Below, in pieces: positions 1-5,160 of a stretch of 6,091 bases of DNA. Source of the DNA: Desulfarculaceae bacterium. GTDB taxonomy: Bacteria; Desulfobacterota; Desulfobacteria; Desulfobacterales; Desulfobacteraceae. The stretch covers positions 1 to 6,091 of the forward strand of contig JAIPEK010000147.1 of NCBI GenBank assembly GCA_021737205.1. Direction: 5' to 3'. The notes beneath the pieces were generated by a model. It saw only the letters and a program-made list of their open reading frames with translations. It was not told the DNA's origin and did no database searches. Each line of letters starts with the position of its first letter. The first letter of the stretch is position 1. The translations under genes were made by a program, and so were the position numbers.

Positions 1-585
1 CAACGCCGCCGTAATCAGGATCGGCATGCTCATGTTGAAAATCGACAGAAAATATACCGCGCACATCAGGGCACCTGCCGTAAGACCGGAGATAATCCAT
101 TTCAGCTCGAACCGGCCGGAAATGTAGATGGTAATGAACAAAAGGGAATAAAAAATCGCCAGAAGCGCTTTTTTTCTAAGATCCTTTCCCACCTGGGGTC
201 CGACCATTTCAATCCGCCGGATTTCAGGAACCGAGCCGGTGGTCTCCTCGAGCGCCTGTTCTATGGAACCGGCAAATCCCTGGCCGGTCATTTCCGGCCG
301 GCTGGTCCGTATCAGATATTCATGTGAGTTTTCCATCCCGAAATTCTGCACGGACGAGCTTGCAAGACCGATGTCGGAAAGGCCCTCTCTTATGTCATTG
401 ATGGAGACATCCCGGCTGAATTTGACCTGTACGATGGTGCCGCCGGCAAAATCGATGCCGAGCTTGGGGCCCTGGTGGATCAAAAGGGAAACTGCACCGA
501 GTAGGATCAGGATGACGGAAACGATAAATCCGAATTTTCGTTTACCCAGAAAATCAATATTCATCCCGTATTTAATTATTTGCAT
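1..585 (-). CDS. secF: SecF, Sec translocon accessory subunit (3' end cut by window edge)
   Basis: SecF pairs with SecD in the inner membrane; SecDF uses the ion gradient to help complete Sec-dependent export. The window shows 195 residues from the start; known SecF proteins are about 300-325 residues, so roughly the C-terminal third, with the last membrane segments, lies beyond position 1. Visible: a short basic N-terminus with INxDFLGKRK at about 9-17, a first membrane helix at about 18-36, the family signature GIDFAGGT at 43-50, the periplasmic P1-like region at about 50-125, the conserved VGPQVGKDLR at 128-137, and two further hydrophobic segments at about 140-156 and 162-183. The start is ATG at 585, with AAAGGA at 595-600 spaced 9 nt away. 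That Shine-Dalgarno touches the secD stop codon, and the gap to secD is 14 nt, so the two are almost certainly co-translated. Recognition is confident; only completeness is unknown. Confidence 0.96.
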   Translation of the reverse strand, partial: MQIIKYGMNIDFLGKRKFGFIVSVILILLGAVSLLIHQGPKLGIDFAGGTIVQVKFSRDVSINDIREGLSDIGLASSSVQNFGMENSHEYLIRTSRPEMTGQGFAGSIEQALEETTGSVPEIRRIEMVGPQVGKDLRKKALLAIFYSLLFITIYISGRFELKWIISGLTAGALMCAVYFLSIFNMSMPILITAAL

Positions 586-599
586 TGCGGTTTGTCCTT

Positions 600-2171
600 T
601 TATATGCTCAGTTGTTTGACTTGTCTGTTTTCCAGTATGAACTCGAAAATCCCCTTGGACAGAATCAGTGCGGTAAAGAGACTGGAAATAATGCCGAGAC
701 TCAATGTCACTGCAAACCCCTTGACCGGGCCGGTGCCGAACTGAAACAGAACAATGGCGGCGATCAGCGTTGTGACATTTGCATCCAAAATGGTTAAAGC
801 GGCACGGTCAAATCCGGCGTTCACCGCTGCGGTCGGGGTTTTCCCCGCCCTTGTCTCTTCCCTGATTCTTTCGTAAATGATCACGTTGGCATCCACCGCC
901 ATTCCGATGGTCAGTATGATGCCTGCGATGCCTGGAAGTGTGAGGGTGGCCTGGAATGCAGCCAGCCCGCCGCCGATCAGCAGGATATTGGCAATCAGGG
1001 CGGTGTCTGCTATTACCCCGGCTCTCCGGTAGTATATCACCATGAAAATGATCACGAATGCACCGCCGATGACCATGGAAGTCAGGCCCTGTCGGATGGA
1101 ATCGGCCCCAAGGGTCGGCCCCACTGTCCTCTCTTCGATAATTTTGACTGGAGCCGGCAGAGCCCCGGCCCGCAGGGCTATGGCGAGGTCCCTTGCCTCG
1201 GGAGTTGTGAACCGTCCCGTTATAACGGCTTTGCCTCCGGCGATTTCCGACTGAATGGTCGGGGCCGAATACACCTTGTCATCCAGCACGATCGCCAGTC
1301 TTTTGTTCAGGTTTTCCCCTGTGATCTTCTCGAAAATCCTCGATCCTTTTCTGTTGAATTCGATGCCGACCTGGGCCTGGTTGAATTGATCGAACTGAAC
1401 GCGGGCGTCGGTGAGCATGCTGCCGTCCAGGAGGGCCCGTTTTTTAATGAGAAACGGAATTTTGTTCACCTTGCCGGTGGCCGGGTCTTCCTTGTGCTGG
1501 TAGAGGATTTCATCTCCAACCGGCGGATTCCCTTTCAAGGCCTCCTGCACGCCGTGTTCTTCATCCACCAGCTGAAAGGTGAGCTGGGCGGTTCTGCCGA
1601 TCAGGTCCTTGGCCCTTGAAGTGTCCTTAATGCCGGGCAGCTGAATCAGGATGCGGTTATCTCCCTGGATGCGGATATCCGGCTCATTGACTCCGAATTC
1701 ATCTATCCGGTTCCGGATCGTCTCCAGTGCCTGTTCCGTGGCCATTTTCCTGATATCCTTGCTTTCCTTCTCGGGAAGGGTGAGCACCATCTCCGTTTTT
1801 CCGCCGGATTCGCCGGACGAATCGACCTCCAGATTGCCGAACTCGTCTGCAATAATTTCGTTGAATCCATCGATATCACTGCCCGTGCCGAGCGTGGCAT
1901 GGATTTTATTTGAAGGAGTCCGCTCGATCCCCGAATGAGTAATTCCTTCTTCTCTCAGTTCTTTTTTGATCTCGTAAATGGTCCGTTCAACTGTTGATTC
2001 CACTGCTTTTTCGGTTTCCACTTCCAGTACAAGATGCATCCCTCCCTGGAGATCAAGGCCGAGATTGATGGTTTTATGGGGCCACCAGCCGGGAAACAGG
2101 GTGGGCAGGCAGTAAACCAGCGCCACACTCAACACCACTGCTATAAGAATTTTCCTCCACGTCAGTTTCAA
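600..2171 (-). CDS. secD: SecD, Sec translocon accessory subunit
   Basis: SecD forms the SecDF (with YajC) complex of the inner membrane, an RND-like ion-driven factor that helps pull exported proteins out of SecYEG. The 523-residue protein is complete; E. coli SecD is longer (about 615), and the shorter form is common in other phyla. Visible: N-terminal membrane helix at about 7-27; the hallmark INLGLDLQGGMHLVLEVE at 35-52; a large periplasmic region at about 50-355 with IRNRIDEFGVNEPDI at 152-166; the conserved RTVGPTLG at 348-355; then five hydrophobic segments at about 361-380, 388-407, 411-433, 460-477 and 483-505. The third of these carries GMAVDANV (Asp427), the conserved charged site linked to ion coupling. 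The start is TTG at 2171: no ATG, GTG or TTG lies between it and the in-frame upstream stop (2193-2195), AGGAG is 8 nt away, and the first internal ATG (residue 45) would remove the first helix and split the signature. It lies 28 nt after yajC and 14 nt before secF. Confidence 0.97.
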   Translation of the reverse strand: MKLTWRKILIAVVLSVALVYCLPTLFPGWWPHKTINLGLDLQGGMHLVLEVETEKAVESTVERTIYEIKKELREEGITHSGIERTPSNKIHATLGTGSDIDGFNEIIADEFGNLEVDSSGESGGKTEMVLTLPEKESKDIRKMATEQALETIRNRIDEFGVNEPDIRIQGDNRILIQLPGIKDTSRAKDLIGRTAQLTFQLVDEEHGVQEALKGNPPVGDEILYQHKEDPATGKVNKIPFLIKKRALLDGSMLTDARVQFDQFNQAQVGIEFNRKGSRIFEKITGENLNKRLAIVLDDKVYSAPTIQSEIAGGKAVITGRFTTPEARDLAIALRAGALPAPVKIIEERTVGPTLGADSIRQGLTSMVIGGAFVIIFMVIYYRRAGVIADTALIANILLIGGGLAAFQATLTLPGIAGIILTIGMAVDANVIIYERIREETRAGKTPTAAVNAGFDRAALTILDANVTTLIAAIVLFQFGTGPVKGFAVTLSLGIISSLFTALILSKGIFEFILENRQVKQLSI

Positions 2172-2179
2172 TCTGTTTG

Positions 2180-2184
2180 CTCCT
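2180..2184 (-). promoter_or_regulatory. Shine-Dalgarno that fixes the TTG start of secD
   Basis: AGGAG on the minus strand, 8 nt before the TTG at 2171-2169. It decides the start because there is no ATG in the frame between the preceding stop and residue 45, and the first membrane helix begins at once after the TTG. Confidence 0.8.
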
Positions 2185-2199
2185 AAAGTAAGTTAGCGG

Positions 2200-2562
2200 T
2201 TATTCTTTTTTCTTATCTTTTTTGGTGTCCTCTTTGGTGGTCTCGGGGGAGGAACCTCCGGCCAGACCCGCCACATTTCCCCTGTTGACCTTGATTTTGG
2301 TCTTTTCCGCAATTTCGAGGGTCAGCGTTGTTTCATCCAGAGAAGCGATGGTGCCGTGGATGCCGCCGGACGTAATCACACGGTCTCCTTTTTTCAGGTT
2401 GCTGACCATGGCTTTGTGTTCTTTGGCGCGTTTCTGCTGGGGGCGTATCAGAAGAAAGTAAAAAATCACGAATAGAATGATCAGCGGCATGAATGCTGCT
2501 ATTCCGCCCGGACCCTGTGCCTGGCCTCCTGCCTGTCCCATTGCAAATGCTGTTTCAATCAA
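2200..2562 (-). CDS. yajC: YajC, Sec translocon accessory protein
   Basis: YajC is a small single-span inner-membrane protein that co-purifies with SecDF and the SecYEG holotranslocon; its exact role is still unsettled. The 120-residue protein is a typical length (E. coli about 110). Visible: a short Gly/Gln/Ala-rich N-terminus, one membrane helix at about 22-40, the family signature IRPQQKRAKEH at about 39-49, and a small cytoplasmic beta domain with LKKGDRVITSGGIHGTI at about 56-72. A tail of about 15 residues made mainly of Lys, Glu, Asp and Thr ends the protein; its poly-Lys codons give A-rich mRNA near the stop. The start is TTG at 2562, with GGAGGT at 2569-2574 spaced 6 nt away; the next option, ATG at residue 8, has no nearby Shine-Dalgarno. 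It lies 33 nt after ORF292 and 28 nt before secD, the usual yajC-secD-secF order. Confidence 0.95.
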   Translation of the reverse strand: MIETAFAMGQAGGQAQGPGGIAAFMPLIILFVIFYFLLIRPQQKRAKEHKAMVSNLKKGDRVITSGGIHGTIASLDETTLTLEIAEKTKIKVNRGNVAGLAGGSSPETTKEDTKKDKKKE

Positions 2563-2568
2563 AATAGT

Positions 2569-2574
2569 ACCTCC
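2569..2574 (-). promoter_or_regulatory. Strong Shine-Dalgarno that fixes the TTG start of yajC
   Basis: GGAGGT on the minus strand, a near-perfect match to the 16S rRNA anti-Shine-Dalgarno, 6 nt before the TTG at 2562-2560. It favours this TTG over the internal ATG seven codons downstream. Confidence 0.8.
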
Positions 2575-2595
2575 AAAATAAATAATTATGTGTGT

Positions 2596-3474
2596 TTACG
2601 ATTTGTCCGTGGTAATCCAGAGGGTTTTACCGTCGAATTTCACCCTGTCCACGTTTTTATATGATATCTGCTCCAGCAGGGTGAAAACCCTGCTCAGGTT
2701 GTACACCACGATCTTGCTCAAAGGCTGAATCAGGTCGATATTCGTATCGATTCTGTCCCGGGCAAGGTTGTAGATGATCACCGTTTTTTCAGAGAACTTG
2801 AGAATCTTTCCGACACCGGAACTCATGCCGGCTTCATCGGGTTCGTCGGCTTTCGGCTCCACTGATATGCCCCGGGAGTTGTAGTAATCTTTTATGATAT
2901 TGAAATGGATATTCCAGACATTGTTTCCGGGCTGAACCACATAGATCCCGTACTCCCGGACGCCGTCGTCAGCCCGGGTGTCCGTTCCCTCGATTTCGGC
3001 TTCATATATCTCTCCGCGCTTCACGGCGGCTTTTTCGATGATTTTTTCCATGGAGATTTTATGATCGCCAATGGTGAAGCTCTCATCGGATTTTACAATC
3101 AGGTCCACCGAGTCGGTAAGTCCGAATTTTTCTTTCCTCTGCTTCATCATCTTTCCAAGTTCGGTCCCTTTATCGAGAAACCGGTAATCGATCGAGGGAA
3201 TTTCAATGACGTCTTCTTCAGCCAAGCCTGCTTCATCAGCAGGTACTTTGTCCACAAAGGATTGATCGTTTTTTTGCCTCTTCTTTTGATCCATGGAACT
3301 CCCGCGGACCGGACCGGTGGATTTTGAGTCGCCGGACTCCGCCCGTCCGTTGGGTTGCGCCTCTTTGCGTTCCGGGGAATAGAGGCTGAAAAACACGAGG
3401 AGACCTGCCAGTATCAAAGCCGCCGCAGCCCCTGCAAGAATCCAGCGGCTTTTTCCCCTTTTCATTTCAGGCAT
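2596..3474 (-). CDS. Unrecognised membrane-anchored protein with a LysM-like motif
   Basis: I do not recognise this 292-residue protein as a named family. Visible: a basic N-terminus (MPEMKRGKSR); one hydrophobic helix at about 11-32, fitting a signal anchor with the rest outside the cytoplasm; a charged low-complexity linker at about 33-75; a mixed, Glu/Lys/Asp-rich region at about 85-165; and YVVQPGNNVWNI at 178-189, which resembles the start of a LysM fold (Y-x-V-x-x-G-D/N-x-L/V-W-x-I). A later stretch, NIDLIQPLSKIVVYNL at 245-260, resembles a LysM second half, about 55 residues further on than usual. No cysteine pair or enzymatic motif is evident. The start is ATG at 3474 with AAGGGGG at 3479-3485; ATG at residue 4 is an alternative. 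It is first in the apparent operon with yajC, secD and secF, 33 nt before yajC, and follows the repeat-bearing gap after rng. A role at the envelope or in the translocon is inference from position and topology only. Confidence 0.85.
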   Translation of the reverse strand: MPEMKRGKSRWILAGAAAALILAGLLVFFSLYSPERKEAQPNGRAESGDSKSTGPVRGSSMDQKKRQKNDQSFVDKVPADEAGLAEEDVIEIPSIDYRFLDKGTELGKMMKQRKEKFGLTDSVDLIVKSDESFTIGDHKISMEKIIEKAAVKRGEIYEAEIEGTDTRADDGVREYGIYVVQPGNNVWNIHFNIIKDYYNSRGISVEPKADEPDEAGMSSGVGKILKFSEKTVIIYNLARDRIDTNIDLIQPLSKIVVYNLSRVFTLLEQISYKNVDRVKFDGKTLWITTDKS

Positions 3475-3511
3475 ATTTCCCCCTTGTGCTAAAAAGTCAG
3501 CGAATGTTTCA

Positions 3512-3538
3512 ATTACACAAAAGAAACATCCATGTCAA
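3512..3538 (-). promoter_or_regulatory. Candidate promoter for ORF292-yajC-secD-secF
   Basis: On the minus strand a perfect -35 hexamer TTGACA (3533-3538) is followed 15 nt later by TGTAAT (3512-3517), 5 of 6 matches to the -10 consensus. The spacer is shorter than the ideal 17 nt; a 17-nt spacing would give the much weaker TAATTG. Transcription would start about 30 nt before the ORF292 ATG. It is plausible for a housekeeping sigma factor, but is a hexamer match only. Confidence 0.4.
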
Positions 3539-3547
3539 GAAACTTTC

Positions 3548-3553
3548 ATTATA
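3548..3553 (-). promoter_or_regulatory. Perfect TATAAT hexamer at the repeat-element edge (possible -10)
   Basis: The minus strand reads TATAAT here, exactly the -10 consensus, but the best -35 at 17 nt spacing is GTGAAC (3571-3576), only 3 of 6, and there is no extended -10 TG. It spans the junction between the left direct repeat and the repeat element, so it could be a hybrid promoter made by an insertion, or chance in an AT-rich stretch. Confidence 0.22.
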
Positions 3554-3556
3554 ACC

Positions 3557-3587
3557 GTTCACGGTTGTCGGTTCACAGTTCACAGTT
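3557..3587 (+). repeat. Heptad repeat array, plus-strand arm (GTTCACR units)
   Basis: Read on the plus strand, a GTT recurs every 7 nt at 3557, 3564, 3571, 3578 and 3585. Units at 3557, 3571 and 3578 are GTTCACG or GTTCACA; 3571-3577 and 3578-3584 are identical; the unit at 3564 is diverged (GTTGTCG); the last is partial. This is the left arm of the inverted element. Confidence 0.75.
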
Positions 3588-3637
3588 TTTCCATTGATTT
3601 CAACTCTTGAATTAAGCTGCTCTCTGTTTTTTTCGGC

Positions 3638-3665
3638 CGTGAACCGATAACTGTAAACCGTGAAC
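3638..3665 (-). repeat. Heptad repeat array, minus-strand arm (GTTCACR units)
   Basis: Read on the minus strand from 3665, four 7-nt units each begin with GTT: the first and last are GTTCACG, the middle two are diverged (GTTTACA and GTTATCG). It mirrors the array at 3557-3587 in opposite orientation, so the two arrays together form the inverted repeat. Confidence 0.75.
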
Positions 3666-3682
3666 GGGCACCTTTCATTTTA

Positions 3683-5152
3683 TTACTGCTGCTGGTTGAC
3701 AACAACTTTCCCGTCTCCGGGAATTATCTCCGGATCGCCCATGATGATAATGGACACGTTCCGCTTGGTTTCAATGGCAATGAGCTCTTCCCTTTTTTTG
3801 TTGAGAAGGTATTCCGCAACCGCGGGGGGGACGATGCCTTTCAGAGTTTCAACATCATTCTTGCTGCCTTTATGGTCCATCTTGCGGAGAAATGCAAGCC
3901 CCTGGGTTTCGGCCGAGGGGACATGTCCCCTGCCGTTGCAGTGTGCGCAGGTCTCATAGCTTCCGAAAGTAATCGCCGGCCGGATCCGCTGCCTTGACAT
4001 TTCAAGGAGACCGAACTGGGAAAGTCCACCCACCTTGGACTTGGCCTTGTCCATTTTCATTTGCGTCTTAAGGGTTTTTGTGACATCGGCTTTATGTTTT
4101 TTTTCCTTCATGTCGATGAAGTCAACCACGATCAGTCCGCCCATATCCCTCAGCCTCAACTGCCTTGATACCTCTTCGGCGGCTTCGAGATTGGTGTGAA
4201 GCGCGGTTGCTTCAATACTCTTTTTCTGTGTGGATTTTCCCGAGTTCACGTCAATGGCCACAAGCGCCTCGGTCTGGTTGATGGAGAGAAACCCCCCTGA
4301 TTTCAGCGGCACGGTCTGCTTGTAGATGGAGGCGATCTGTTCTTCAAGCTGGTATTTTGTAAAAATCGGTTTGGCGCCGTTGAACTGTTTGACGTTCTTT
4401 TTGTGCGTCGGAGCGATGATGCCGATAAAATCCAGAACCTCTTTGTACACCTCCGGGTTGTCAATGAGGATTTCATTGACATCGTTGGTGAAATAATCCC
4501 GGATCGAGCGGATGATAAAGTTCTGCTCCCGGTACAGAAGGGAAGGGGTCTTGCTTTTGACGGCCTTGGAATTGATGCTGTTCCAGATCCGGGTCAGATA
4601 TTTGAGGTCGTTTACCAGCATGGTTTTGGTGGCTTTCTCTCCGGCGGTTCGAACGATAAAGCCGAATCCTTCCGGAACATTCATCTTGTTGACGATATTC
4701 AAAAGCCGCTTTCTTTCCTTTTCATCTTCGATTTTTCTGGAAATTCCCTTGGTTTCGTTCCCCGGCATCAGCACCCCGTGCCTTCCCGGGAGGCTGACAA
4801 AGGTGGTCAGCATCGCTCCTTTATGGGCAATGGGGTCTTTTATCACCTGGACAATCAGCTCCTGCCCCTTTTTAATCAGGTTGGACAGGCTGGGTTTGCC
4901 CGATTCCGTATCCTGGAAATAGTCGCTGTGGATTTCCTGTTTTTGAAGAAATCCGTTTTTTTCCGCTCCGTAGTCCACGAAAACCGCCTGCAGACTGGGT
5001 TCCACTCGAACCACGGACGCTTTGTAAATATTGCCCTGGGTGACTTCCTTTGAAGATGTTTCAATTTCAAACTGTTCAAGCTTGTTGTCCCTGACGGATG
5101 CAATTCTGGTTTCATCCGGGTCAAGTGCGTTGATAAGTATTTTTCTGGTCAT
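3683..5152 (-). CDS. rng: RNase G / RNase E family endoribonuclease
   Basis: This is a single-strand-specific endoribonuclease of the RNase E/G family, acting in rRNA 5' maturation and mRNA decay. It has 489 residues, the size of E. coli RNase G, with no long C-terminal degradosome scaffold, so rng is preferred over rne. Visible: N-terminal MTRKILINALDPDETRIA; an S1 RNA-binding domain at about 36-125 (GNIYKASVVRVEPSLQAVFVDYG at its start); a middle region with GFGFIVRTAG at 162-171, matching the 5'-sensor/RNase H-like part; and the DNase I-like catalytic core with metal-binding Asp301 in ALVAIDVNSGK and Asp344 in GGLIVVDFIDM. The Zn-link pair is Cys402 and Cys405 (TCAHCNGRGHV). The catalytic and zinc residues match E. 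coli RNase E with a shift of about two. The start is ATG at 5152, 8 nt after the upstream stop; its only Shine-Dalgarno-like sequence, AGAGGAGA at 5166-5173, is unusually far (about 13 nt), so coupling to upstream translation is likely. It ends with tandem stops TAATAA. Confidence 0.95.
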   Translation of the reverse strand: MTRKILINALDPDETRIASVRDNKLEQFEIETSSKEVTQGNIYKASVVRVEPSLQAVFVDYGAEKNGFLQKQEIHSDYFQDTESGKPSLSNLIKKGQELIVQVIKDPIAHKGAMLTTFVSLPGRHGVLMPGNETKGISRKIEDEKERKRLLNIVNKMNVPEGFGFIVRTAGEKATKTMLVNDLKYLTRIWNSINSKAVKSKTPSLLYREQNFIIRSIRDYFTNDVNEILIDNPEVYKEVLDFIGIIAPTHKKNVKQFNGAKPIFTKYQLEEQIASIYKQTVPLKSGGFLSINQTEALVAIDVNSGKSTQKKSIEATALHTNLEAAEEVSRQLRLRDMGGLIVVDFIDMKEKKHKADVTKTLKTQMKMDKAKSKVGGLSQFGLLEMSRQRIRPAITFGSYETCAHCNGRGHVPSAETQGLAFLRKMDHKGSKNDVETLKGIVPPAVAEYLLNKKREELIAIETKRNVSIIIMGDPEIIPGDGKVVVNQQQ

Positions 5153-5160
5153 TAAATCTG

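Larger units (their letters stand above)
3543..3679. repeat. Small MITE-like element: inverted repeats bracketed by an 8-bp direct repeat
   Basis: CTTTCATT occurs at 3543-3550 and again, same orientation, at 3672-3679. Exactly 4 nt inside each copy lie perfect 12-bp inverted repeats, CCGTTCACGGTT at 3555-3566 and its complement at 3656-3667. A second inverted pair, TCGGTTCAC, is at 3568-3576 and 3639-3647, so the whole can fold as a bulged stem. A small palindrome, TTCAACTCTTGAA at 3599-3611, sits close to the centre. There is no coding capacity. The layout resembles a non-autonomous insertion of about 121 bp (3551-3671) with an 8-bp target duplication. It lies entirely between the rng stop and ORF292. 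The outermost 4 nt on each side do not complement one another, which is against a simple terminal-inverted-repeat element. It does not look like a terminator: no T-run follows the stem on the minus strand. Confidence 0.5.

Noticed and set aside
239..619. A 126-codon open frame on the plus strand opposite secF
   Set aside because: The opposite strand encodes clear SecF sequence with family signatures; the plus-strand product has no recognisable features.
2203..2235. A-rich runs at the 3' end of yajC that resemble the A-AAA-AAG frameshift heptamer
   Set aside because: The runs fall in the wrong phase (codons AAA AAA G..) for a classical -1 slip, the natural stop follows directly, and no downstream frame of interest exists.
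2905..3327. A 140-codon open frame on the plus strand opposite the unrecognised ORF292
   Set aside because: ORF292 has a Shine-Dalgarno, a membrane anchor and operon placement; the opposite frame has none of these and shows no known motif.
3555..3667. The inverted repeat as an intrinsic terminator of rng
   Set aside because: On the minus strand no T-run follows the stem (TTATAATG instead), the loop is long, and the heptad composition and flanking direct repeats fit a repeat element better. A weak attenuating effect cannot be excluded.
4097..4104. Run of eight A in the rng mRNA just after the catalytic DFIDM motif, a possible slippage site
   Set aside because: It encodes ordinary Lys residues (KEKKHK) in an intact frame, and nothing points to a functional slipped product.
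4403..5053. A 216-codon open frame on the plus strand, antisense to rng
   Set aside because: It lies fully within the well-supported rng gene, has no recognisable domain, and is the type of shadow frame expected opposite a conserved gene.
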